Shown here: piece after piece, positions 1-9,201 of the stretch
Numbering within the stretch: the stretch's first letter is position 1
Layout: each line of letters starts with the position of its first letter
Assembly: GCA_021789555.1 (NCBI GenBank)
Contig: JAJYJK010000016.1
Span: forward strand, 1-48,588
Direction: 5' to 3'
DNA length: 48,588 nt
DNA from: Nitrospirota bacterium
GTDB taxonomy: Bacteria; Nitrospirota; Thermodesulfovibrionia; Thermodesulfovibrionales; JdFR-88
Notes under the pieces: generated by a model
Database searches by the model: none
Told to the model about the DNA's origin: nothing
Seen by the model: only the letters and a program-made list of their open reading frames with translations
Made by a program: the position numbers and the translations under genes

Positions 1-2
1 TT

Positions 3-611
3 CGCGGCGTTGCTGAAATGACACTGACTGGCGGAGGAACAACTAATGAGTATGAGGCCATGGCAGCGAGCATCATAGAGGAGTGTGACCGCCTGTTGGG
101 AATAATCAATACGATGCTGGATATATCTGAGGCAGAAGCGGGCGTATCAAAACTTACTATGGAAGATATCGATATTACCCAATTAATTAAAGACGCCTGC
201 GAATTGTTTGACCCAGTAGCCGAAGATAAAGGTGTGGGTATTACAATGGAGGTGGCTGATTGCTTAAGAGTGATTGGAGACAAACAAAAACTTCAGCGCA
301 TGCTGGCCAATCTACTGGATAATGCCATTAAATATACTACGGCCGGTGGGTCGGTCACTCTATCTGTTTCCAGGGGAAATGCTCATGTTGTGATCTCCGT
401 CAACGACACAGGTGTCGGAATCTCCGACAGGGATCTGTCCCGTATCTTTGAGCGGTTTTACCGGGGCGATCAGAGCCGATTTCAGGCCGGCAGCGGTCTT
501 GGTCTCAGTCTATCAAGAGCTATTGTTCTGGCACACGGAGGCGATATTACCGTTACAAGTCTGCCGGGAAAGGGCAGCACATTTACCATAACCCTTCCCC
601 ATTCCTCTTAA
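3..611 (+). CDS. Sensor histidine kinase, 3' part only
   Basis: The gene runs off the left edge; the reading frame is open from base 3, so the N-terminus, sensor region and phospho-accepting histidine lie outside the window. What remains is the second helix of the dimerisation domain (EECDRLL...INTMLDISEAEAG) and a complete HATPase domain: N box NLLDNAIKYTT, G1 box DTGVGIS, F box IFERFYRG and G2 box GSGLGLSLS. The protein would autophosphorylate with ATP and pass phosphate to a response regulator, presumably encoded just upstream. It lies 233 bases before an RND metal-efflux operon on the same strand, so a role in metal-responsive control is a reasonable inference. The domain assignment is secure; the signal is unknown. 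Confidence 0.93.
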   Translation, partial: RGVAEMTLTGGGTTNEYEAMAASIIEECDRLLGIINTMLDISEAEAGVSKLTMEDIDITQLIKDACELFDPVAEDKGVGITMEVADCLRVIGDKQKLQRMLANLLDNAIKYTTAGGSVTLSVSRGNAHVVISVNDTGVGISDRDLSRIFERFYRGDQSRFQAGSGLGLSLSRAIVLAHGGDITVTSLPGKGSTFTITLPHSS

Positions 612-663
612 TTTTAATTCTGCACAATTATCTCCTTTGCAACATTACCAAAAAGTAATTCTC

Positions 664-691
664 AGATAATCTTCCGGTTAATCTTTTTTTA
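664..691 (+). terminator. Weak candidate intrinsic terminator
   Basis: An imperfect short hairpin (AGATAA ... TTAATCT with one mismatch) is followed by seven T residues, 53 bases after the kinase stop codon. The stem is weak, so this is only a candidate. The rest of 612-844 shows no ORF or clear promoter. Confidence 0.3.
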
Positions 692-844
692 TTATTCTAA
701 GGTGTCAGTTAAATTGCAGGTTCCGCTGAGGATGCCTCAAAAAAAGATGTTTTTGGGTAAAACTGGAAGCATATCTGGCATGGCTTAAAAACCAGACGGA
801 ATTCATTACCTGATAAAGATTATAAAGCTCGAAATAGGAGAATT

Positions 845-2302
845 GTGAGAAGTAAAGAACGCGTGAAATTATTTATTCCTTTGCTATTTCTTTCCCTGTT
901 TTTTGGTTGCGAGAGCTTTCATCCCAGGCCTATATCACAATCTGAGACGGCCTCGAAATTCGAGATGAGGACATTGCAAAGCAAAAAGCTCGAAAGTTTC
1001 ATTGAGAAAAATATTTATAAGAAAGAAATTGCGTGGCCGCCTGCATCATGGGATTTTAAAATGCTGTCTCTCGCCGCAGCCTATTACAGCCCGGCGCTTG
1101 ATGTGATGCGGGCCAAATGGGGTGTTGCCAATGCGGCCATTATCACAGCGGGAGGCATCCCAAATCCGAGCATAGGGCTTTTTGGAGAACACCATTCAAG
1201 CACGCCCGGTGGAATTTCACCCTGGGCATGGGGCCTATCGCTGGATATTCCCATAGAGACCGCCGGGAAAAGAGGGTACCGCATTAAACAGGCAAAACAC
1301 ATTTCCCTGGCAGCGCGGCTGAATATCGCCGAAACCTCATGGCAGGTCTGGAGCGGAGTAAGAAAGAGTCTTTTGGACCTTTATGCGGCAACTGAAAGGG
1401 AAAAATACCTGCTGAACCAGCTAAGGGCCCAAGAGGAGGTGGCAAAGCTGTTTGAAGAAAGGTTAACTGTAGGAGAGTCTTCCCAATTTGAAGTCACACA
1501 GTCCCGCCTAGCCCTGGATAAAACACGTCTTCTGCTTGCCGGGAATCAAAAAAAGAAGGCAGAGGCTTGCAGTGCGCTGGCAACAGCGCTTGGACTTCGG
1601 GCAAAGGCCCTTAACGGGATTCAGATATCCTTCGACATCTTTAATCAGATTCCCGGGCCGATTGACCTTAAGGATGTCCGCAAAAAAGCGCTTCTAGGCA
1701 GGGCGGATATATTGGCGGCCCTCCAGGAGTACCAGGCCTCCCAGTCCGCTCTGCAGCTTGAAATCGCCAAGCAGTATCCCGATATCCACATCGGGCCGGG
1801 CTATGAATGGGACCAGGGAGACAACAGATGGTCTTTGGGATTTTCCATCGTATTGCCTGCTTTCAATCAGAACCAGGGCCCGATTGCCGAGGCCAGGGCG
1901 CGCCGCAAAGAATTTGCTGCAAAGTTCGTGGCCCTTCAGGCCGGTGTTATAGGGCAGATAGACCAGGCAGAGGCGGCATATTCCGAATCTCTAAAGAATC
2001 TGCGGACCGCCGGTTCCCTTGTATCGGCGGAAAACAGCAATTTGAAGGCAATTCAGGCAAGATTCAATTCTGGAGAGGTCGGCCGCCTCGATCTCGAACA
2101 AGCAAAAATGGAACTGGCCCCCACAGAACTTTCCAGTTTTAATGCTCTCATTTTGGCGCAGACAGATATGGGAGAACTCGAAGACGCCGTACAAAGACCC
2201 CTGGGTAAAATGGAATTTTTCCAAGAAATGGCCACACCTTATGTACGGGCGGGGCGGCCGGGAGGAAAAAAGAGCATAAAGGGCAAGGGAGTTAAGAAAT
2301 GA
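845..2302 (+). CDS. TolC/CusC-type outer-membrane efflux channel lipoprotein
   Basis: 485 residues, GTG start preceded by AGGAG at 836-840. The N-terminus is a lipoprotein signal with lipobox LFFGC (Cys22), so the mature protein should be acylated and anchored in the outer membrane. The rest has the two long helical repeats of the outer-membrane efflux protein family (for example KLFEERLTVGESSQFEV and AIQARFNSGEVGRLDLEQA), which form the trimeric channel-tunnel. It is the first gene of a three-gene operon; its stop overlaps the next start by four bases (ATGA). With the adaptor and RND pump that follow it makes a complete tripartite exporter of the CzcCBA/CusCBA kind. Family is clear; the exported ion is not shown by the sequence. 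Confidence 0.93.
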   Translation: MRSKERVKLFIPLLFLSLFFGCESFHPRPISQSETASKFEMRTLQSKKLESFIEKNIYKKEIAWPPASWDFKMLSLAAAYYSPALDVMRAKWGVANAAIITAGGIPNPSIGLFGEHHSSTPGGISPWAWGLSLDIPIETAGKRGYRIKQAKHISLAARLNIAETSWQVWSGVRKSLLDLYAATEREKYLLNQLRAQEEVAKLFEERLTVGESSQFEVTQSRLALDKTRLLLAGNQKKKAEACSALATALGLRAKALNGIQISFDIFNQIPGPIDLKDVRKKALLGRADILAALQEYQASQSALQLEIAKQYPDIHIGPGYEWDQGDNRWSLGFSIVLPAFNQNQGPIAEARARRKEFAAKFVALQAGVIGQIDQAEAAYSESLKNLRTAGSLVSAENSNLKAIQARFNSGEVGRLDLEQAKMELAPTELSSFNALILAQTDMGELEDAVQRPLGKMEFFQEMATPYVRAGRPGGKKSIKGKGVKK

Positions 2303-3363
2303 ATTTTTTAACCGGACAAAAAAGAAAAAGATCAATGGCCGCATTCATACTTTTTGTAGCAGTTTGTATGGCTTTTCTGCCAGGTTGTGCAAAAAAGAAG
2401 GAGGGCGGAGAAAAGGAGTCAGCCGGTCTGAAAACAGCTCCTCAGCCTTCGGGTTATACGGTGACTGTAGGCGAAGATGAGCAGAGGACTGACGGCATGA
2501 TGACAATTGCGCTCAAGCCGGGCCTTTATCAAAAACATGTGGAAGCCTATGGAGAGGTCCTTGCCCCAGAAGAGCTAAGCGGAGTGTTTAAGGATTACAT
2601 CGCCGCAAGCTCGGCGCTCGAAAGGGCGAAGGCCCAAATGAAGGCATCAGAAAATGAATATGCCCGCCTGAAAACACTAAACGCAAGCAATAAAAATGTT
2701 TCGGACAAGGAGCTTCAGGCCGCTGCCGCACGGTTCAAGGCAGACCAGGCGGAAGAAGCAGCCGCAACCGGGACCATGACATCGGCAAAAAACACGATTG
2801 GCCTTAAATGGGGGCCGGTTATCTCAGAGTGGGTCTTCGGCTACAAACCCGCGCTAAGACGGGTCTTTGAAACAAAAGACGTGCTTGTGCAGATCACTGT
2901 ACCGCCATCCTTTTCATTGAAAGGAATTCCCGAACGCATCCCTTTAACTACCCCGGCGGGAATTAACCTTCCCGCACGGTTCGTATCCCGCGCAACCAGC
3001 ACCAACCCGTCGTTACAAGGATTGAGTTTTATCTATATTGCATCCTCCCATGATGGCTGCCTTGTGCCCGGAATGAATGTCACCGCTCAAATGCCCTCGG
3101 CCATGTCTCAGACCGGGTTTTTTATCCCGGCATCCGCGGTGGTCTGGCTGCAGGACAACGCCTGGGTATACGTCAAAAAAAGTGAGGCGGGCTTTTCCAG
3201 GATCGAAGTGCCAACCTCTTCGCCGGTTAAGGGCGGCTATTTCGTCTCCGGAATTTTTGCTCCCGGAGACCAGGTTGTGACCCGGGGAGCCCAGGCCCTG
3301 CTGTCTGCGGAAAGCACTCCAAAAACAACCGGTGGGGGCGGAGATGATGGAGACGACGATTGA
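2299..3363 (+). CDS. Periplasmic adaptor (membrane-fusion) lipoprotein of RND efflux system
   Basis: 354 residues, start overlapping the previous stop. The signal peptide ends in lipobox LPGC (Cys30). A helical hairpin follows (roughly residues 90-155, rich in Ala, Glu and Lys), then beta-rich sequence including GFFIPASAVVW and DNAWVYVKK, typical of the C-terminal half of CusB/CzcB adaptors. The protein should bridge the outer-membrane channel and the inner-membrane pump. It is short for the family, and I cannot find the usual first lipoyl half before the hairpin, so the hairpin/lipoyl region looks reduced. The C-terminus is a Gly/Asp-rich stretch. Function as an adaptor rests on both sequence and operon position. 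Confidence 0.87.
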   Translation: MNFLTGQKRKRSMAAFILFVAVCMAFLPGCAKKKEGGEKESAGLKTAPQPSGYTVTVGEDEQRTDGMMTIALKPGLYQKHVEAYGEVLAPEELSGVFKDYIAASSALERAKAQMKASENEYARLKTLNASNKNVSDKELQAAAARFKADQAEEAAATGTMTSAKNTIGLKWGPVISEWVFGYKPALRRVFETKDVLVQITVPPSFSLKGIPERIPLTTPAGINLPARFVSRATSTNPSLQGLSFIYIASSHDGCLVPGMNVTAQMPSAMSQTGFFIPASAVVWLQDNAWVYVKKSEAGFSRIEVPTSSPVKGGYFVSGIFAPGDQVVTRGAQALLSAESTPKTTGGGGDDGDDD

Positions 3364-3377
3364 GGGGAAAAACTGAA

Positions 3378-6300
3378 ATGGAACAAAAAAAACAAGAACA
3401 CGGAATTCTTGGGACGATAGTCCATTTTGCCCTTCGCCGTCGCGGCATAATCATTGCGCTTGCAGCGCTATTTCTGGGTTACAGCGTCTTTTCGCTTACG
3501 AAGGCCAGATACGACGTGTTTCCCGAGTTTGCTCCCCCACAGGTCAAGATACATACCGAGGCCCCGGGGTTCTCGCCCGCACAGACCGAGGCGCTCATTA
3601 CCCGCCCGGTGGAGACCGCCGTAAGCGGCGTGGGCGGAGTATCGGACGTCTTGTCAAAATCGATACAGGGGCTGTCGATCGTAAAAGTCAGGTTCAAAAC
3701 CGGCACGGACATCTACCTGGCCAGGCAAAAGATAGCGGAGCGCCTTTCCACGCTTGCAGGCCAGCTCCCAAAAGGCATTACGCCCGGGATGACTCCGCTT
3801 ACGTCCTCAACGGGAAATGTGATGGTGATCGGGCTGACTTCCGGAAAGCTCTCCCCGATGCAACTGAGGACCATCGCGGACTGGACGGTGAGGCCCCGCC
3901 TTCTTGCGGTGCCCGGGGTTTCGAAGGTGGCCATATTCGGCAGCCAGGACAAAGAGTTGCAGATACAGGTGCTGCCGGAGCGCCTGATAAAATACAACCT
4001 GTCCATGGAGGACGTAATAGCCTCGGCCAAGAAGGCAACCCGCCTCGAAGGGGCAGGCTTTATAGACGGGGCAAACCAGCGCGTAACGATCAGGAGCTCC
4101 GGGCAATCGCTGACGGCAAAAGAGCTTGCCGGCACAGTTTTCAGGCATATAGATGGTGCAAACGTGACATTGGGCGATGTCGCCCATGTGCTGGATGCCC
4201 CGGCGCCCCAGATCGGAGGGGCCCAGATAAACGGCAAGCCCAGCATCCTCCTGATAGCCGATGCCCAGTACGGGGCCAATACCCTTCAGGTGACAGCAGG
4301 GCTCGACAAAGCTATTTCGGAGCTCGCCCCGGCGCTCAAGGAGCAGGGTGTAACTCTGCATCCCGGTCTCTTCCGCGCCGCAAGTTTCATAGACACCGCG
4401 CTTCACAATGTAAACTCCGCCCTTATTCTGGGCGCTCTTTTAGTTGTAATCGTGCTTTTTCTTTATCTGTTTAACCTAAGGACCGCAGCCATATCTTGCA
4501 CGGCGATACCGCTTTCTCTGCTTGGTTCGGTTGTCATAATGGAGCACGTGGGCCTGAGCCTGAATACGATGACTATCGGCGGGCTTGCAATCGCCATTGG
4601 CGAGGTCGTGGACGACGCTGTAATAGACGTGGAAAACATCTTCAGGCGGCTAAGGGAAAACCGGCTTCTTGAAAACCCGAGCCCGGTGCTCCGTATGGTG
4701 TATGACGCATCTGTGGAGGTAAGGAGTGCGGTTGTTTACGCCACCTTTGCAGTGGTCCTTGTCTTCATACCCGTGCTCACAATGAGCGGGATTTCGGGCA
4801 GGTTTTTTGCGCCCCTTGGCCTTGCATATATATTTTCCATCCTCTGCTCCCTTCTGGTGGCGCTTACGGTGACGCCGGCCCTCTCGCTTATAATGCTGGG
4901 CGGCAAAAAACAGAAACTCAAGGGAGAAGACCCGCCTGTTGTACGCTGGACAAAAGAGCGCTATGTCAAGGTCATCCACACCGTGGAGAGACATCCGAAA
5001 ATGGTCATGACGGCGGCCGCTGTGCTTATTGCCTCCATGCTTATCATTATCCCGTTTTTAAAAGGGAAGCTTTTGCCGGAACTTATAGAGGGCAATTTCA
5101 TAATACACGTATCCAGCTCTCCCGGCACGTCGCTTAAAGAAACTCTGCGGACCGGCAAGCTTTTGGCGGATAAACTTACGGCTCTACCTTATGTGGTATC
5201 CGTCGCTCAGCGCGCCGGCAGGGCCGAACAGGGCGAGGAGGCAAGGGGGACAAACGCAAGCGAATTCGACCTTACGCTTAAACCGATGGGCAAGGCGAAA
5301 TTCGATATCGCAAAAAAACAGATTAGGGACATCGTCAAAAAATTCCCCGGCCTAACTACATCAATTGACACCTTTCTTACGGAAAGGATAAGCGAGACTA
5401 TTTCCGGTTACAGGGCGCCGGTTGTGGTAAACATATATGGAAACGATCTGTCCGTACTCGATCAAAAAGCCAGTCAGGCGGCGCAAATATTAAGCGGCAT
5501 CCGCGGGGCCGCCGGCGTGAGGCTTCAGGCGCCCCCATCGGCTCCGGAACTTCTCGTATCACTGGATAAGCGGAATCTGGCGCGCTGGGGGTTTAAGCCT
5601 GCGCAGGTGCTTGATGACGTGCATACTGCTTTTGCCGGAAAAACGGTGGGGCAGGTATTCGATGGAAACCGGGTCTTTAATGTTTCCGTCATTCTGGACC
5701 CGAAAAACAGGGTCAGTATCACTGATCTTGGGAACCTGCCTTTGAGAAACCCTGAGGGCACATATGTTAACCTTTCGCAGTTGGCAAATCTGAGAGAGAT
5801 GCCCTCCCGGTTCATCATACTGCACGACGGGGGAAGACGCGTCCAGACTATAACCTGCCGTGTACAGGGCCGAAGCCTAAGCTCTTTTGTCGCGGAGGCC
5901 CAAAAAACTCTTTCTGCCCGCCTACAGCTTCCGCCAGGTACCTATATTGATTTTGCAGGGGCGGCTCAGGAGCAGGCCCGTACAAAAAGGGATCTGTTTG
6001 TTCACTCTGCTTTAGCCGCGATCGGGATAATCCTGCTCCTTTCTATTGTGACGGTAAGCTACAAAAATCTTTTGCTTATACTACTTAACCTGCCTTTTGC
6101 TCTTGCTGGAGGCGTTTTTGTGGCGCTTGCCACAGGGGGCTTTCTTTCGATAGGCTCCCTCGTTGGTTTTGTGACCCTTTTTGGAATAACGCTCCGGAAC
6201 TCCGTTATGCTCATATCCCATTATGAACACCTTGTGAATGTGGAAGGCATGGAATGGGGACTTGAAACTGCAGTGCGGGGCGCATCGGAGCGGCTTGCCC

Positions 6301-6491
6301 CCATTCTCATGACAGCATCCGTCACAGCCCTTGGATTACTGCCTCTTGCAATAGGCAGCGGCGCGCCGGGGCGTGAAATAGAGGGTCCGATGGCCCAGAT
6401 AATACTTGGGGGTCTTGTGACATCCACCGCGCTCAACCTGCTAATAATGCCAACACTTGCGCTCAGGTTCGGGCGTTTCGAAAAGAGCTAA
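3378..6491 (+). CDS. RND heavy-metal efflux pump, inner-membrane subunit (CzcA/CusA family)
   Basis: 1037 residues from the ATG at 3378, which has GAGGGG ten bases upstream; a TTG at 3360 would add six residues and overlap the adaptor stop, and I consider it less likely. The protein has the RND layout: one N-terminal membrane helix, a large periplasmic loop, a helix bundle, then the same again. The fourth-helix proton-relay region reads AIGEVVDDAVIDVEN, with the Asp and Glu characteristic of the heavy-metal efflux (HME) branch. It uses proton influx to drive export of a metal cation through the adaptor and outer channel encoded upstream. Substrate (Cu/Ag, Co/Zn/Cd or Ni) cannot be assigned. 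Its stop overlaps the convergent phosphatase gene by four bases. Confidence 0.93.
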   Translation: MEQKKQEHGILGTIVHFALRRRGIIIALAALFLGYSVFSLTKARYDVFPEFAPPQVKIHTEAPGFSPAQTEALITRPVETAVSGVGGVSDVLSKSIQGLSIVKVRFKTGTDIYLARQKIAERLSTLAGQLPKGITPGMTPLTSSTGNVMVIGLTSGKLSPMQLRTIADWTVRPRLLAVPGVSKVAIFGSQDKELQIQVLPERLIKYNLSMEDVIASAKKATRLEGAGFIDGANQRVTIRSSGQSLTAKELAGTVFRHIDGANVTLGDVAHVLDAPAPQIGGAQINGKPSILLIADAQYGANTLQVTAGLDKAISELAPALKEQGVTLHPGLFRAASFIDTALHNVNSALILGALLVVIVLFLYLFNLRTAAISCTAIPLSLLGSVVIMEHVGLSLNTMTIGGLAIAIGEVVDDAVIDVENIFRRLRENRLLENPSPVLRMVYDASVEVRSAVVYATFAVVLVFIPVLTMSGISGRFFAPLGLAYIFSILCSLLVALTVTPALSLIMLGGKKQKLKGEDPPVVRWTKERYVKVIHTVERHPKMVMTAAAVLIASMLIIIPFLKGKLLPELIEGNFIIHVSSSPGTSLKETLRTGKLLADKLTALPYVVSVAQRAGRAEQGEEARGTNASEFDLTLKPMGKAKFDIAKKQIRDIVKKFPGLTTSIDTFLTERISETISGYRAPVVVNIYGNDLSVLDQKASQAAQILSGIRGAAGVRLQAPPSAPELLVSLDKRNLARWGFKPAQVLDDVHTAFAGKTVGQVFDGNRVFNVSVILDPKNRVSITDLGNLPLRNPEGTYVNLSQLANLREMPSRFIILHDGGRRVQTITCRVQGRSLSSFVAEAQKTLSARLQLPPGTYIDFAGAAQEQARTKRDLFVHSALAAIGIILLLSIVTVSYKNLLLILLNLPFALAGGVFVALATGGFLSIGSLVGFVTLFGITLRNSVMLISHYEHLVNVEGMEWGLETAVRGASERLAPILMTASVTALGLLPLAIGSGAPGREIEGPMAQIILGGLVTSTALNLLIMPTLALRFGRFEKS

Positions 6492-7033
6492 TTTTTCATG
6501 GGGATCCATGCAAGGAAAGCACGGTCCATTGCAATGGTCCCAGCAATGGGAATATGCCCGAAGCGGATAGAAAGCTGCCTATCGGCTTTTGATTTGGATT
6601 GCCCATCCACAGCCTCTTTCCACATCGCCGCGACCAGCCCCGATCTGTCAGCCCCCGATTTGCAATGTATCAGGATAGGCCGAGGCGCAGTCCTTAATAT
6701 CTTCATCAGTTCTTGCATCTGCCGGGCAGTTGGCTCCGATGTGGCGGACAAGCCTACATCGTAATGCGCTATTCCATTGGCCTTGCTGAACTCTATCTCT
6801 TTCCTGTACCAGTTGCTGCCTGGGTTCCTGCCGCGCAGGTTTATGATGCTTCGTATGCCGTAGGCCTTGAGGTAATGTTCAAGCTGATCGTAACCGGGTT
6901 GCGCGCACCTGTACGCCTCCCCGGGCGTTACCGTATGGAAGTTGCCGTCGCCGAATATGAGGAAATAATACCCCGACGGAATGAGAAGGATGACAAGGAC
7001 AACGACAAAAACCCTCTGCCCCGTTTTCTTCAC
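6488..7033 (-). CDS. Membrane-anchored dual-specificity/tyrosine phosphatase family protein
   Basis: 181 residues from a GTG. Residues 8-28 form a single hydrophobic anchor (VFVVVLVILLIPSGYYFLIF), so the catalytic domain probably faces the periplasm. The phosphatase signature is HCKSGADRSG, with nucleophile Cys124 and phosphate-binding Arg130, and the upstream SIINLRGRNPGSNWY segment is common in bacterial dual-specificity phosphatases. Substrate unknown; related proteins act on phosphoproteins or phosphorylated lipids and sugars. It is transcribed against the RND operon, sharing its last four bases, and divergently from the glycosyltransferase at 7209. No Shine-Dalgarno stands out before the GTG. 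Confidence 0.88.
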   Translation of the reverse strand: MKKTGQRVFVVVLVILLIPSGYYFLIFGDGNFHTVTPGEAYRCAQPGYDQLEHYLKAYGIRSIINLRGRNPGSNWYRKEIEFSKANGIAHYDVGLSATSEPTARQMQELMKILRTAPRPILIHCKSGADRSGLVAAMWKEAVDGQSKSKADRQLSIRFGHIPIAGTIAMDRAFLAWIPMKN

Positions 7034-7208
7034 CGCGCAAAATACTCCCGATGCATCTTTTTCGCCATAATGGTCACATTTCGAAACTGCTTGTTTATTC
7101 TAACTCATACCGCTATGGAAAAAATATGTCTCCAAGGACCTTTTAAATCGACGTCCTTGTTCATAAAGTGATTATGTGGGATGATGGGGAAAATGAGTCT
7201 ATAAGATT

Positions 7209-8555
7209 ATGAAAGAAGAGGCAATCCATTTTCTTTACAAGTCCATCGGTTCTTTTACCGGGAAATTCCCTCGTGCCGGGTCACGTATTATCGATACCTT
7301 GATCTTCACATTATTGGGGAATCCCCTGCCGGTCAACATAATCCGGATTATAAACCGTAACCGTCTGAAAACTGGAAATTTTCAAAAGATATGTGTCTTG
7401 TGTGATATGAATATCGGCGACGCCATAATAGTCCAGGGGGCCGTATTGGGCCTTAGACACTTTTTCCCCGATGCCCGGATCGATTATGTCATTAACCGGA
7501 CCGCAAGGGATCTCCTGGCGGAGAACCCGGAGATTTCCAATCTGTTTGCCGTCTATTCCGGCTCAACCATCCCGGCTGAAGATGATATACGGGCGATTAA
7601 TGAGGTCCTGGCACGCACGAAATACGACCTGGTGTTTAACTTCTGCCCATTCATTTCCGGCAGGGGAATTGCGATTTCCTCCGGGACAAAATTCATAAGC
7701 TACCATGGAGTTGCAACGGCCGTAATCCGAGCGGCTAAAGACCCCTGGGCTAAAAAACACATGCTGTATCAGACGCACCGGTTCATTGAGGGCCTGTTTT
7801 CCGATTCTAGAGGCAACGGGGAAAGAGATTTTCGGGGCGGTCATATTTACCTGCCGGCAAAAGCCGTAGATGAAGCGGCGCAGTTTTTGTACGGTTCGGG
7901 CCTGGACCCGGAACGGCTTAAGGTTTTTTTCAATCCCGACGCTTCGTGCCGCTTTACCAGGATGCCCCTTGATATCCAGGTTTCACTATTAAAAAGGCTG
8001 GCTAAACTGCCCATTGATATTTTACTGGGGGCCGGCCACTCAAAAAAAGGTATTGAATATTCAATCCTGAAGGCGTTGCCGGAAGAGGGACGCCGGAATA
8101 TAAAGGTGGTGTCTGCCGGCACATCCATAGATGTTTATGCCGCGATAATCGATTATTGCGACATTTATATCACCGGAGATACCGGCCCCCTGCATATTGC
8201 CGCCGCTCGGAAGCATTCAGCAGCGAAAGGCCATAAATTAAGGAATCAAACCGCTGTTTTTTCAATTTTCGGGGCGACACCTCCGCGCATATATGGCTAC
8301 GACTCTCGTTTGCCCGGTTTCTTTCCGGCTAACCAGGACGCCCCGTCCCACGTCTATGTCGCGCCCAGCCAATTCCGCAATATGGCCTGTATCGCAAAAA
8401 AGTTCATAACCTGCGATCCTGGCTGCTTTTTTGGTTCTCTCGACATTGGAGAAATAATTTCCGACATCCAGTCATATTTAAATATCGATGGGCAAATGAG
8501 GCAGCGAAGCGTTAACGCAATTACCGCCGGCCTAAATGCAAGTTTCCATGAGTAG
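7209..8555 (+). CDS. Glycosyltransferase family 9 (heptosyltransferase-like)
   Basis: 448 residues. The N-terminal half contains the GT9 Rossmann start with MNIGDAIIVQGAVLGLRHFFP, and the C-terminal half contains the donor-binding motif TGDTGPLHIAAA followed by FSIFGATPP. GT9 enzymes transfer heptose or related sugars from nucleotide donors to lipopolysaccharide core or other glycans at the inner face of the membrane. It is longer than WaaC/WaaF (about 350), with an extra N-terminal segment and a Cys-containing C-terminal region (FITCDPGCFFGSL). The start has no strong ribosome site. The next gene begins inside its last 20 bases, suggesting co-expression with the exporter and membrane protein that follow. 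Exact acceptor unknown. Confidence 0.87.
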   Translation: MKEEAIHFLYKSIGSFTGKFPRAGSRIIDTLIFTLLGNPLPVNIIRIINRNRLKTGNFQKICVLCDMNIGDAIIVQGAVLGLRHFFPDARIDYVINRTARDLLAENPEISNLFAVYSGSTIPAEDDIRAINEVLARTKYDLVFNFCPFISGRGIAISSGTKFISYHGVATAVIRAAKDPWAKKHMLYQTHRFIEGLFSDSRGNGERDFRGGHIYLPAKAVDEAAQFLYGSGLDPERLKVFFNPDASCRFTRMPLDIQVSLLKRLAKLPIDILLGAGHSKKGIEYSILKALPEEGRRNIKVVSAGTSIDVYAAIIDYCDIYITGDTGPLHIAAARKHSAAKGHKLRNQTAVFSIFGATPPRIYGYDSRLPGFFPANQDAPSHVYVAPSQFRNMACIAKKFITCDPGCFFGSLDIGEIISDIQSYLNIDGQMRQRSVNAITAGLNASFHE

Positions 8556-9201
8556 ATTTTTGTTTTTGTTTTCAGCTTACATTATGGGTTTCCTGACGGC
8601 CATCCCGATCGGGGCGACCCAGATCGAGATAGCAAAGCGCTCATTGAACAATCAACCGCAGGCGGCGTACATGGTCGCGCTCGGTTCTGTCTGCTCGGAT
8701 GTAATGTACGGTTTCATAGCAATGTTTGGAGTCGCTCCATTTTTGGAGAGCAGGACCGTCATGGCGTATTTTGGCTTGTTCGCGGCGGCAATACTCTGGG
8801 TGCTTGCGTTTTTTACCTTCAGAGACAGCGGGAAGGCAGACATGCAGGAGTTGAGCGTCACTATATTGAAAAGCAAAAGGCTGTCCTTTGCCATTGGGTT
8901 CACGCTCGCCGTGACAAATCCGATGATGATAGCCTGGTGGCTGATCGGTGAAAAATTCATCCGCGAGCTAGGACTGGTCCGAAATTTCACTACAGATGCA
9001 ACCCTTCTTTTTTTGGGCACCGGAGGGCTTGGGCTCTTTTCCTATTTATTCACTCTTTCAAACATTTTATATAAGACAAAAAAATTCATATCAAAGGAGA
9101 TAATGAAGAAAGTCAATTCTGGGTTGTGCATAGTGCTTGTGTTGTTGTCTTTTTATTTTTTAATAAGCTCGCTTCGCAGGATATTGCATTTTCATATATG
9201 A
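8536..9201 (+). CDS. LysE-family membrane transporter
   Basis: 221 residues with about six hydrophobic helices. The first helix contains MGFLTAIPIGATQIEIAKRSL, the position of the glycine/proline motif of LysE/RhtB exporters, and helix four begins after AVTNPMMIAWW, also typical. Such proteins export amino acids or other small solutes. A second ATG at 8548 (MSRFLFLF...) is an equally good start; both lie inside the end of the glycosyltransferase gene. The stop overlaps the next start (ATGA at 9198-9201). The substrate cannot be inferred. Confidence 0.8.
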   Translation: MQVSMSRFLFLFSAYIMGFLTAIPIGATQIEIAKRSLNNQPQAAYMVALGSVCSDVMYGFIAMFGVAPFLESRTVMAYFGLFAAAILWVLAFFTFRDSGKADMQELSVTILKSKRLSFAIGFTLAVTNPMMIAWWLIGEKFIRELGLVRNFTTDATLLFLGTGGLGLFSYLFTLSNILYKTKKFISKEIMKKVNSGLCIVLVLLSFYFLISSLRRILHFHI

